Shown piece by piece: positions 1 to 8,833 of a DNA stretch of 48,632 bases. The DNA is from Thermomicrobium sp. (lineage in GTDB: Bacteria; Chloroflexota; Chloroflexia; Thermomicrobiales; Thermomicrobiaceae). Where the stretch lies: NCBI GenBank assembly GCA_026419575.1, contig JANZZC010000060.1, positions 1-48,632 on the forward strand. The letters are read 5' to 3'. Made by a program: the position numbers and the translations under genes. The stretch's first letter is position 1. Each line of letters begins with the position of its first letter. The notes beneath the pieces are model-generated. The model did not search any database and was not told the origin of the DNA. It worked only from the letters and a program-made list of their open reading frames with translations.

Positions 1-2021
1 CCCTGGGCCAGACCGCCGTGGACTTGCCCTTCGACGAGGAGCGGGTTGATGCGCGGGCCGCAGTCGTCGACCGAGTAGTACTCGAGGATCTTGACCTCAC
101 CGGTGTCGGGGAAGACCTCGACGACCGCTACGTGCGTCCCGAAGGGGAAGAGGACGCCCGGCGGCGCGTAGTAGTCAGCGACGACCAGACCGGGCTCGAT
201 GTCGGCCGGGAGGCCCGGGCTGTAGGCGGCCTGGGCGATCTGCGCCAGCGTCACGGCGCGGTCCGGTGCGCCCTTGACGCGGTACTTGCCGTCGGCGAAC
301 TCGATGTCCTCGACCGCCGCCTCCAAGAGGTGCGCGGCGATGCGCATCGCCTTCTCGCGGATCCGGCGCGCGGCGACGAGCATCGCGCCACCGCCGACCG
401 CCAGGCTGCGGCTTCCCATCGTGCCGACGCCCTCCGGAACGCTTTGCGTGTCACCGTGGAGGACGACGATCTGATCGAAGTCGGCACCGATCTCGTCGGC
501 GATGATCTGCGCAAGCGCCGTCTCCAGTCCCTGGCCGTGGGGCGAGGTGCCGGTGTAGGCGATCACCGCGCCGGTTGGCTCGACCCGGATCGCAGCGCTC
601 TCGTAGGGACCGAAACCGCAGATCTCGGTATACGAAGCCAGGCCGATGCCGATGTAGCGACCCTGCTGGCGGAGCTCCTGCTGCTTCCGGCGCCACTCGT
701 GGTAGCGGGAGATCTCCAACGCCTTGTTCAGAGCCTTCTCGTGGTCGCCCGAGTCGTAGTGCGCGCCGGCCGGCGTCTGGTACGGGAACTTGTCGGGCGG
801 AATGTAGTTGATGCGTCGCACCTCGGCCGGGTCCTTGCCGATCCGGCGGGCGAGGAGATCCATCATCCGCTCGATGTAGTAGGCGGCCTCCGGACGGCCG
901 GCGCCGCGGTAGGCACCGATCGGTGTCTTGTTGGTGCAGACGCTGTAGGTCTCGATCGAGACGTTCGGGATGTCGTAGACGCCGACCGACATCATCGCGG
1001 TCAGCGGTGCGAGCAGCATCACCTTCGGGTAGCCGCCGAGGTCCTGGATCACCTTGAGGCGCAGGCCGAGGACTCGTCCCTCCTTCGTGGCGGCGAGTTC
1101 GTAGTAGGCTACCTGCCCGCGTCCCTGGTTGGTCGCGATGAAGTGCTCGGAGCGGGTTTCGTACCACTTGACCGGACGATGGGTGTGGAGCGCGATCGCC
1201 GCGAGGATGATGTCCTCTGGATAAGCGCCGATCTTGGCGCCGAAACCGCCGCCGACCTCGGGCGCGATGACCCGTACCTGACCGTGGCTGAGCCCGAGCG
1301 CTTGGGCCAGCGTGTTGCGGTTGTTGTGCGGTGCCTGCGTCGAGGACCAGACGGTGACGCCGCGGGTCAGCGGATCGGGGGCAGCGGCGACGGCCCGGGG
1401 CTCCATCGGAACGGAAACGAGCCGCTGCTGGTAAAAGCGCTGCTTGATGACGATATCCGCCTCGGCGAACGCCTTCTCGATGTCACCGTGCTGGTGGCTC
1501 GTGTGCATGGCGATGTTGTTCTTGAGCGTCGCGTGGATTTGCGGCGCGCCGTCCTGCATCGCTTCCTCGGGGTCGATGACCGCGGGGAGCGGCTCGTACT
1601 CGACCCGCACGGCCTCGGCGGCGTCGTAGGCGCGATAGCGTTCGGTGGCCAGCACGACCGCGATCGGTTGGCCGACGTAGCGGACGCGGTCGACAGCCAG
1701 GAGCTCGTGCTGCGGCGGACCGGCCTGCCCCTCCTGCTGGGCCGGGGCCTCGCCTTCTCCCTCGCCACCGCCGAGTTGGACCGCCCCCTTCAGCCACTGG
1801 CCGAGTTCCTTGTGGGTGATCACCGCGACGACGCCCGGCAGAGCGAGCGCCGGCGAGGGGTCAATGCTCTTGATGACCGCGTGCGGGTAGGTGCTGCGGA
1901 CGAACGCGGCGTAGAGCATGCCGCCGAGCTGGAGGTCATCGACGTACTGGGACGATCCGGTGATGAGACGCGGGTCTTCCTTGCGACGGACGCGAGCCCC
2001 GACCATCCGACTGAGTACCAT
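1..2021 (-). CDS. Form II CoxL-like / xanthine dehydrogenase-family molybdopterin-binding large subunit (C-terminus cut off by window start)
   Basis: Reverse-strand reading from ATG at 2021 gives MVLSRMVGARVRRKEDPRLITGSSQYVDDL...GGGFGAKIGAYPEDI...GAYRGAGRPEAAYYIERMMD..., open to the window edge. AYRGAGR is the form II CoxL-type active-site motif. Absent from the ORF track because it has no stop inside the window. Confidence 0.9.
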   Translation of the reverse strand, partial: MVLSRMVGARVRRKEDPRLITGSSQYVDDLQLGGMLYAAFVRSTYPHAVIKSIDPSPALALPGVVAVITHKELGQWLKGAVQLGGGEGEGEAPAQQEGQAGPPQHELLAVDRVRYVGQPIAVVLATERYRAYDAAEAVRVEYEPLPAVIDPEEAMQDGAPQIHATLKNNIAMHTSHQHGDIEKAFAEADIVIKQRFYQQRLVSVPMEPRAVAAAPDPLTRGVTVWSSTQAPHNNRNTLAQALGLSHGQVRVIAPEVGGGFGAKIGAYPEDIILAAIALHTHRPVKWYETRSEHFIATNQGRGQVAYYELAATKEGRVLGLRLKVIQDLGGYPKVMLLAPLTAMMSVGVYDIPNVSIETYSVCTNKTPIGAYRGAGRPEAAYYIERMMDLLARRIGKDPAEVRRINYIPPDKFPYQTPAGAHYDSGDHEKALNKALEISRYHEWRRKQQELRQQGRYIGIGLASYTEICGFGPYESAAIRVEPTGAVIAYTGTSPHGQGLETALAQIIADEIGADFDQIVVLHGDTQSVPEGVGTMGSRSLAVGGGAMLVAARRIREKAMRIAAHLLEAAVEDIEFADGKYRVKGAPDRAVTLAQIAQAAYSPGLPADIEPGLVVADYYAPPGVLFPFGTHVAVVEVFPDTGEVKILEYYSVDDCGPRINPLLVEGQVHGGLAQ

Positions 2022-2063
2022 CGCCGAACCCCTTCCCTACCGGTGCCGTTCCGCTTCGACACC

Positions 2064-2092
2064 AGTATAGCGGAGATTCGCCTCATTGTCAG
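2064..2092 (-). promoter_or_regulatory. Sigma-A type promoter for the CoxL-like gene (CTGACA-N17-TATACT)
   Basis: Reverse strand: CTGACA (2092-2087), 17-bp spacer, TATACT (2069-2064), about 45 bp upstream of the start codon. Confidence 0.65.
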
Positions 2093-2299
2093 GAATGAAC
2101 TGTCTCGCGCGGCCCTCGCCGGACTGATGCACCGTCCGTTCAACCGGATCGAGAGGTCGATAGTTGATCGCTCAAGATTGTATTCGTCGACAAAAGACGG
2201 TCCGTAAAATTGTAATCGGCAACCTTGACGTGCCTAGAGCGTCGCAGCAAATTGTTTCATGAGGAGATTCGTTTCGTTTTCGGCGACTGGAGGGTGGGC

Positions 2300-2482
2300 A
2301 TGGAGTATCTCCTGCAGCCTGAGGTGCGGGCGGAGCTCGAAGAGCGGATTCGTCGCATCGAGGAAGGAGAGCGGCCGGAGCCCTTCACCACTCTCGACTG
2401 GGTCTACATGTGGGTGGTGACTGCGGTCGTCTTGTTCCTCTTCGTGGCACTCGTGATCAATCTTCTGCTGCATCGTTCGTGA
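2300..2482 (+). CDS. Small single-TM protein encoded just upstream of the NCS1 permease
   Basis: MEYLLQPEVRAELEERIRRIEEGERPEPFTTLDWVYMWVVTAVVLFLFVALVINLLLHRS; internal ATG at 2300 in the 2225..2482 ORF; hydrophobic C-terminal helix; 13 bp upstream of the permease start. Confidence 0.65.
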   Translation: MEYLLQPEVRAELEERIRRIEEGERPEPFTTLDWVYMWVVTAVVLFLFVALVINLLLHRS

Positions 2483-2495
2483 GAGGGGTGGGGAC

Positions 2496-3914
2496 GTGAG
2501 CGCGTCGCGTGAGCAGTCCGTCCAGCGGGAAGTCTTCTTCGGCATCCTCCCGGTACTGCGAGGGGAGCGTCAGTTCGGCCTGCTCGATTTCCTCCTCGTA
2601 CAAGTCGGGTTCGGCATCGCGGCCTGGAGTTTCCTCGTCGGCGGCTATACGGGGTCGGTGCTTCCAGCAGGCCCAGCGATCGCCGCGATCCTCTTCGGGA
2701 ACGCGATCCCGGTCTTTCTGATCAGCGTGTTGGCGGTGCTCTACGCTCGCTACGGTGTCGATACGTTCATCGGTGCCCGCGCGATCTTGGGGCCACGTGG
2801 GTCCAACATCTTCCTGATCATCTTCGCGGTTCTCAATCTGGGCTGGATCACCATCGCCTGCTTCATGCTCGGCGAGTCGGTGATTCGCGTCGTGGCGGCT
2901 TTCGGCGGTCCAGAGTGGCTGGCTAGCCGAACGGTCGGTGCACCGATCTTCGCGCTCGTCGCCTTTGCCATTGCTTGGTGGTTGGCTCTGCAGGGGCCCA
3001 TCGCTATCCGGCTGTTCATTCGGGTCGGTGTGCCGGCGATGGTGCTCATCATCCTCGGCTTGATTTTCTACATCTTCGTTCACAACGGTGTCTCTGCGGT
3101 GTGGAATGCGCAGCCGCCGAGCCCGTACGACTCCCCGGTGCGCGGGCTTGCGTCCGCGATCGAGTGGAACGTTGGCCTCGGCTTCTCCTGGCTACCCTAT
3201 ATCGGGCAGTGGAACCGGCTTGCGAGGGACGAGCGCACCGCGCTGATCGGGACCTATCTCGGCTGGGGCGTTCTACTCAACGTCGCGGCGATCCTCGGGG
3301 CACTGACGGCCTTGCTCGTCGGGACTTATGAGCCGACCGAGTGGATGATCCAAGCTGGTGGGCCGCTCTTCGGATTGTTCGGTCTCTTCATGCTGATCCT
3401 GGCGAACCTCACATCGGCGACGGTGCTCATCTACTCGCAGAGCTTGAGCATCAAGACCCTGTTCCCGAACTGGAAGTGGACTACAGCACTCCTGACGACG
3501 GTTCCCGCTGCTCTCCTCATGCTCACTCCGGCGGTCTACGACCGGTATACCGCGTTCCTGTCGTACATCTCGTTCATCATGGCCGCCTATGGTGGCGTAA
3601 TGGTGGCGGACTACGTCTTCATCCAGCGGTTCCATATCTCGCTCCGTGACCTTTATCGGCAGCATGCCGGACGCTACCAGTACCTCGCTGGCCTCAACTG
3701 GGAGGCCTATGTCGCGATCGTCCTCGGTGGTGTCTTCTACTTCTGGACCTACGATCCGGCGAACGATCGTGCTGGTCCGCTGTTCACCTACCTGACGGCG
3801 GGCATCCCCACTTTCTTCTTGACTGCGGTTGTCTATCTGGCCCTCACCTACGTGACGCGGCGGCTATCGGTACCGCAAGCGCGGGAGAAGGTCACGCTCG
3901 AGCGTGGCACGTGA
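2496..3914 (+). CDS. NCS1-family nucleobase/hydantoin-type permease
   Basis: 472 aa, about 12 hydrophobic segments; the GILPVLRGERQFGLLDFLLVQVGFGIAAWSFLVGGY N-terminus is typical of cytosine/purine/allantoin permeases. Confidence 0.8.
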   Translation: MSASREQSVQREVFFGILPVLRGERQFGLLDFLLVQVGFGIAAWSFLVGGYTGSVLPAGPAIAAILFGNAIPVFLISVLAVLYARYGVDTFIGARAILGPRGSNIFLIIFAVLNLGWITIACFMLGESVIRVVAAFGGPEWLASRTVGAPIFALVAFAIAWWLALQGPIAIRLFIRVGVPAMVLIILGLIFYIFVHNGVSAVWNAQPPSPYDSPVRGLASAIEWNVGLGFSWLPYIGQWNRLARDERTALIGTYLGWGVLLNVAAILGALTALLVGTYEPTEWMIQAGGPLFGLFGLFMLILANLTSATVLIYSQSLSIKTLFPNWKWTTALLTTVPAALLMLTPAVYDRYTAFLSYISFIMAAYGGVMVADYVFIQRFHISLRDLYRQHAGRYQYLAGLNWEAYVAIVLGGVFYFWTYDPANDRAGPLFTYLTAGIPTFFLTAVVYLALTYVTRRLSVPQAREKVTLERGT

Positions 3915-3954
3915 GACTCGGCATGGGATGGCTTCGTAAGAAGGGAGTGCGGCG

Positions 3955-5223
3955 ATGAGCGATGAAGCCCGTGTCACGGCGCCGGAAACAGCAGGAGGGA
4001 ACGGTCATCGACCGGTACGGGAGGTCGAGCAGGAGTTCGTGCGCGGCCACCTGCTGCAGGCCTACGGGTGCTTCAGTTCCGGACACAAGTTCTGCCGGGA
4101 GGTCTGCCCCGTCTATCAGGTGACACGGAACGAGCAGCATACGCCGACCGCGTTTCACGCGAACGTTGTCGCGATCGAGAAGGGTGCCGCGCATCTCGAA
4201 GACGTCGCCGAGAACTACAGCTACTGCACCCTCTGCGGAGGGTGCGAGTTGCGGTGCCCCAACACCTTGTTCGTCGGCGACTTCTATCGCAATCGCACGC
4301 GGACGGTGAAGCTCGTCCAGGACATGCGTGCCGCCGCGAACCAGGCTGGGTTGGGACTCTGGCCGCGGTGGCAACGTTGGGTCGAGGCGACCATGGTCGG
4401 CAAGAACGAGCCGGTGCTCGACTACGAGAATATCCAACCGGTCGACCCGAACCGGGTCGCTGACTGGGCGAAGGATCTGCCCTTCGAGATCCCGCGGGGC
4501 GGCGAGAACATTCTCTTTGTCGACTGCGAGGCGGCCTATTATCGGACGAGCTTGCCGAAAGCGGTGGCGAAAATACTCCATGCCGCGGGCGTGCCGTTCG
4601 GTCTCATGTACGAGCAGTGGTGCTGCGGCGGCCCTTCGCTCGAAATGGGCTATCCCGACCATGCTCGCTACCTCGCCGAGCACAACGTCGCTGACTGGAA
4701 GAAGGCCGGTGCCAAGCGCGTCTTCGTGCTCGATCCACACGACTACATCAGTTTCGTCGACATGTATCCCCAGTTCTTCCCGGAGGAGGAACTCCCGGAA
4801 TTCGTCTTCATGATCGATTTCGTTGCCGAATTGCTCGATCAAGGCAAGATCCGCTTCGTCAAGCCGATCGAGAAGACGGTCACCTACCATGATCCATGCC
4901 GAATGAACAAGCGGCTCGGCAAGTGGGAGGCGCCGCGGAAGATCCTGCGGGCGATCCCTGGCTTGACGTTCATCGACGTCGATCACGTGACGCAATGGGC
5001 ATACTGTTCGGGCGCCGGTGGCGGCTTCGCCGTGGAGCATCCCGATTTGGCCAAGAAGATCGCTGACCTGCGCATCGCTCGGGCGAAGGAACTCAACGTC
5101 GAAGCGCTGGTGAGCGCCTGTCCATGGTCGGAGCGACCGCTCACGTCCTCGGGACGCGAGCAACAGCTCGAGGTTCTCGACTTGCTCGAACTCGTCGCCG
5201 AGGCGATGGGGTTGAACGACTGA
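3955..5223 (+). CDS. (Fe-S)-binding CCG-domain oxidoreductase subunit, GlcF/LutA-like
   Basis: YCTLCGGCELRCPN 4Fe-4S motif; CCGGP, HDPCR, CSGAGGG and ACPWS in CCG-type domains; adjacent to a GlcD-like flavoprotein. Confidence 0.85.
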   Translation: MSDEARVTAPETAGGNGHRPVREVEQEFVRGHLLQAYGCFSSGHKFCREVCPVYQVTRNEQHTPTAFHANVVAIEKGAAHLEDVAENYSYCTLCGGCELRCPNTLFVGDFYRNRTRTVKLVQDMRAAANQAGLGLWPRWQRWVEATMVGKNEPVLDYENIQPVDPNRVADWAKDLPFEIPRGGENILFVDCEAAYYRTSLPKAVAKILHAAGVPFGLMYEQWCCGGPSLEMGYPDHARYLAEHNVADWKKAGAKRVFVLDPHDYISFVDMYPQFFPEEELPEFVFMIDFVAELLDQGKIRFVKPIEKTVTYHDPCRMNKRLGKWEAPRKILRAIPGLTFIDVDHVTQWAYCSGAGGGFAVEHPDLAKKIADLRIARAKELNVEALVSACPWSERPLTSSGREQQLEVLDLLELVAEAMGLND

Positions 5224-5240
5224 GGGGCGGAGGCGCAGAG

Positions 5241-6776
5241 ATGGCAACCTTGACTCTCCCGAATCCGGTCACCGACAAGGTGATCGCTGAGCTGGAAGCA
5301 GCGCTCGGCAAGGACAAGGTACGCACCGATCTCGGCGCACGCATCGCCCGCACGCGGGTCCCCGCGCCGTTTCCGGTGCATCGTTTCGCCGAGTACATGC
5401 CGGATGTCGTGGTCCTTCCGGAGACGGCTGAGGAGGTTTCGGCGATCCTGCGCATCGCGAATCAGTACCGGGTTCCGGTCGTTCCGCGCGCCGGCGGCAC
5501 TGGATTGGCCGATGGGGCAGTGCCTCTGCACAAGGGGATCCTGCTCGACATCAAGAAAATGAACAAGATCATCGAGCTCGACCTCATCAATCGCACGGTC
5601 ACCGTCCAGCCGGGCCTCAATATGTTGAAACTCAACGAGTTTCTTGCACCGTACGGGGTGTTCTATCCGGACGACCCTGCGTCGTATCCGGTTTCGATCA
5701 TCGGTGGTCGTATCGGCACCAGCGGCTGGTCGCTGATCGGATCACGCTACGGACATACCCGAGACCTGGTCATCAGCCTGCAGGTCGTCCTGCCGACCGG
5801 CGAGATCGTCCGCTTGAGCGACGGCGGCGGGGCCCCGAAGGTACGGAAGGCATCAACCGGGTATAACCTCAAACAGCTGTTCATCGGTACCCAGGGCACG
5901 CTGGGAGTGGTCACCGAGGCGACGCTCGAGCTGTTCCCGAAGCCCGAAGCCGAGCTCGCCGCCTTCTTCGGATACGAGTCGTTCGACGAAGCCTACCGGA
6001 GCACGGGAGCGCTCTCGACGTCTGGACTGGGCACGCTCGCCGCGGTCATTCTGTTCGACGAACGGAAAGTCGAGTATCTTCGCCGGGACGACGAGGCCTA
6101 CATCCCGCTCCCGGAGCGTATCAAGGCGGTCGTCGCTACCGCTCTGTACGGCGTGGAGGAGGAGGTTCGGGCTGCAGCGAATCGCCTCTTCCGTATTGCC
6201 AAGGAGACCGGTGGAGAGTACCTCGGGGACGAGCTCTCGGCCGGGGACTGGGCTTCGCGGCATGATCGCTATGCCACCCCGTTGCATGGGCGCTTGCCCG
6301 ACGGCACGGTCGTGCCGATGAGCTGGCACTGCGAAGATGCCGCGATCATCTATTCGGAGCTGCCGGCGATCAAGCAAAAGTGGCACGAGATTACGGATCG
6401 ATATATCCGGCAGTACGGAATCTTCGATAACTGGGGCATGTTCTTCTACAGTAACAATCCGTACAAGGGTTGGGGCGATTATCTCGTGGAAATCGATATC
6501 GGTATCTGGGAGCAGGCGCTGAACGAAGAGACGTGGCAGGCCTGGGTGAATCTCAAACGGGAAATTACCCGTGCGACGCTCGAGCATCAGGGGTCGATCA
6601 GTGCGTGCCATGGTGCCTGCCGTGAGGGCGACGCCGAGTTCATTCCGGTAGAGATGCATGAAGGCGGCTTCGAGTTGATGAAGAAGATCAAGCGCTTGCT
6701 CGATCCGAACAATATCCTCAATCCGAGCAAGAACTACCTGCACCTAGCATACGTCGACGAGGAGGGTGCGCCATGA
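5241..6776 (+). CDS. FAD-binding oxidase, GlcD/lactate dehydrogenase-like
   Basis: MATLTLPNPVTDKVIAELEAALG...PETAEEVSAILRIANQYRVPVVPRAGGTGLADGAV; C-terminal SISACHGACREGDAEF...LLDPNNILNPSK. ATG at 5241 chosen over 5124, which overlaps the upstream CDS. Confidence 0.88.
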   Translation: MATLTLPNPVTDKVIAELEAALGKDKVRTDLGARIARTRVPAPFPVHRFAEYMPDVVVLPETAEEVSAILRIANQYRVPVVPRAGGTGLADGAVPLHKGILLDIKKMNKIIELDLINRTVTVQPGLNMLKLNEFLAPYGVFYPDDPASYPVSIIGGRIGTSGWSLIGSRYGHTRDLVISLQVVLPTGEIVRLSDGGGAPKVRKASTGYNLKQLFIGTQGTLGVVTEATLELFPKPEAELAAFFGYESFDEAYRSTGALSTSGLGTLAAVILFDERKVEYLRRDDEAYIPLPERIKAVVATALYGVEEEVRAAANRLFRIAKETGGEYLGDELSAGDWASRHDRYATPLHGRLPDGTVVPMSWHCEDAAIIYSELPAIKQKWHEITDRYIRQYGIFDNWGMFFYSNNPYKGWGDYLVEIDIGIWEQALNEETWQAWVNLKREITRATLEHQGSISACHGACREGDAEFIPVEMHEGGFELMKKIKRLLDPNNILNPSKNYLHLAYVDEEGAP

Positions 6777-7009
6777 AGCAGGTCCGCAAGGGGGTAGTTC
6801 TTCGGCGGGAGGATCTCCATGTGTTCGAGGTCGATCCGGCGTTGATGTCTCGCGTCCCGCAGGACGTGACTGACATCGAGCAAGCGAGGATCGTGAAGAA
6901 CCGCTGGGAGTATCTCGACTGGATGCACCGTCACTTCGCACACAAGACCGTGCTGCTCAGTGAAGTGACGGCTGCACCGAGCCAGGGACCGGGGCAGGCC
7001 GGACACTGA
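6773..7009 (+). CDS. Small conserved-looking protein of unknown function, translationally coupled to the flavoprotein
   Basis: 78 aa MKQVRKGVVLRREDLHVFEVDPALMSRVPQDVTDIEQARIVKNRWEYLDWMHRHF...; 4-bp ATGA overlap with the upstream stop. Confidence 0.6.
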   Translation: MKQVRKGVVLRREDLHVFEVDPALMSRVPQDVTDIEQARIVKNRWEYLDWMHRHFAHKTVLLSEVTAAPSQGPGQAGH

Positions 7010-7034
7010 GCAGATCCTCTCTCCTCACCTTCAG

Positions 7035-7064
7035 CGAAGGGGCGCCGACGTCGGCGCCCCTTCG
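7035..7064. terminator. 30-bp perfect palindrome, probable bidirectional terminator
   Basis: CGAAGGGGCGCCGAC/GTCGGCGCCCCTTCG, 15-bp arms, no loop, between convergent genes ending at 7009 and 7072. Confidence 0.75.
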
Positions 7065-7071
7065 CCCCGTC

Positions 7072-7866
7072 CTACCGGCGAGTGGCTACCACCACGAGGT
7101 CGATCGCGCGGGCTAGGTCGCCCGGCCCGATGGTGAAGTCGTCGACGCCGATCGCTTCGACCAGGCGGCGCTGGCGTGCGTTCACCCAGCGCCGGACGGC
7201 GAGCGTGCCGATCGCGTGCAGGGACGCGCGCAGCTCTACCGGGAGCCGCCGGACGAGGCCGAATCGGTCCCAGCGCAGCAGGCGCTCGACGAGCCGCCGG
7301 TTGGCTGCCCGGTAACGCGCGACGCGCTCGCTCGGGAAGACTCCGAGGAGTTCGACGTCCTGGAAGAAGGGACTGCAGAGCCGTCGCAAACCCTCCGCGT
7401 CGTATTCCCGCACGTGATGCGGGTTGAGCCCAGCGAGGACGGCCGACCGGTTCGGCGTGGTCATGAGGAGGATACCCTCGGGGACGAGGACGCGGCGTGC
7501 CTCGGCCAGGAACCGTTCCGGTTCGCGGAGATGCTCGAGAACTTGGAAACAGCACACGACGTCCAGGCTCTCGTCGCGGAACGGCAGGCGATCGGCGCGC
7601 GCCCGAACCCAGGCGAGGCGCGGCGCACCGTACCGCCGACGGGCCTCGCGCAGGACGTTCCCGTCGTCGTCCAGGCCGACGGCGTACCGTGCGCGGGCAG
7701 CGAGTTCGGCGGTCCCGTACCCATCACCACAGCCCATGTCCAGGACCCGCTTGCCGCGCACGTGGTCGCTCGCCCAGCGATAGGCGGCGAGACTCTGCCA
7801 GTAGGTCACGCGGAGCGCCCAGCTCTCCGGCGCGACACGTTCGGTTGTCGGCCATTTCGGCATCAT
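7072..7866 (-). CDS. Class I SAM-dependent methyltransferase
   Basis: VRGKRVLDMGCGDGYGTAELAARARYAVGLDDD motif I; 264 aa. Confidence 0.85.
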   Translation of the reverse strand: MMPKWPTTERVAPESWALRVTYWQSLAAYRWASDHVRGKRVLDMGCGDGYGTAELAARARYAVGLDDDGNVLREARRRYGAPRLAWVRARADRLPFRDESLDVVCCFQVLEHLREPERFLAEARRVLVPEGILLMTTPNRSAVLAGLNPHHVREYDAEGLRRLCSPFFQDVELLGVFPSERVARYRAANRRLVERLLRWDRFGLVRRLPVELRASLHAIGTLAVRRWVNARQRRLVEAIGVDDFTIGPGDLARAIDLVVVATRR

Positions 7867-7939
7867 GATCCTCCGGAGCGCCTGGATCGACTTCGGCTAT
7901 GCTTGCAGGAGGCGACCCACGACGGAGGGGAGTTTCCGC

Positions 7940-8827
7940 ATGCCCGCCGCGACGCTTCCGCCCGCTACCTGGCTCGGCCCGGTGACGTTGCGCATCGCCG
8001 ACGAGCAGCTGATCCGCCTCTTCTACCACGGTGTGCTCCGCTACGACCTGCGCGTGCGATCCGACGGCTGCCTGGCTGCGCTTCCGCCCGGTTCGACGGT
8101 GCCGCACTTCCTCTTCGAGTGGAGCCCGACAGCGCCGCCGCGCCCAGCGAACGCGCCCGGCCTCTACCATACGGCGATCGTGCTCCCACATCGTGCCGAA
8201 CTCGCCCGCGTCCTCGCGCAGCTCGTCGAACGGCGCTGGCCGCTCGCCGGGGCTTCCGACCATGGGGTGAGCGAGGCACTGTACCTCGCCGACCCGGAAG
8301 GCAACGGTCTCGAGCTCTACGTCGACCGGCCACGCGAGCGTTGGCCACGTGCCTCGCGCGACGCTCTCGCCATGGTCACCGAGCCGCTCGACGTGCGCGA
8401 CCTGCTGCGCGAGCTCGAGAGGCATCCTGGCCTCTGGACTCGGATGCCGGCCGAGGCTCGCGTCGGTCACGTCCACTTGCAGGTCTCCAGCCTGCATCTG
8501 GCCGAACGCTTCTACGTCGAACTCCTCGGCTTCGAGGTGACGCAGCGTTCCTATCCGGGGGCCCTGTTCGTGTCGGTCGGCGGTTACCACCATCACCTCG
8601 GCTTCAACGTCTGGCACAGCCGCCGAGCCGATCCGGCACCGCCGGGAAGCCGCGGGCTCGCGCGCTTCGCGCTCGTCGTCCCGGAACGCCCCGCTTGGGA
8701 GGCTGCGCTCGAGCGGCTGGAGCGCGCCGGTCGTCCCGTCGAGCGGGGGCTGCGCGGCGAGTTCGGCGACGGTGCGCGAACCCGCGACTACGACGAAATC
8801 GAAGTCGAACTCTGGACTCCCGCCTGA
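7940..8827 (+). CDS. VOC-family (glyoxalase/bleomycin resistance/dioxygenase) protein, CatE-like two-domain
   Basis: GLYHTAIVLPHRAELARVL...LYLADPEGNGLELYVDRP and GHVHLQVSSLHLAERFYVELLGFEV...GGYHHHLGFNVW. ATG at 7940 follows a GGAGGGGAG RBS. Confidence 0.88.
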   Translation: MPAATLPPATWLGPVTLRIADEQLIRLFYHGVLRYDLRVRSDGCLAALPPGSTVPHFLFEWSPTAPPRPANAPGLYHTAIVLPHRAELARVLAQLVERRWPLAGASDHGVSEALYLADPEGNGLELYVDRPRERWPRASRDALAMVTEPLDVRDLLRELERHPGLWTRMPAEARVGHVHLQVSSLHLAERFYVELLGFEVTQRSYPGALFVSVGGYHHHLGFNVWHSRRADPAPPGSRGLARFALVVPERPAWEAALERLERAGRPVERGLRGEFGDGARTRDYDEIEVELWTPA

Positions 8828-8833
8828 ACGCCG

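Noticed and set aside
18-2207. 729-aa plus-strand ORF
   Set aside because: Antisense to the CoxL-like gene. The composition is Arg/Asp/Val shadow sequence, whereas the minus strand encodes intact Mo-hydroxylase motifs.
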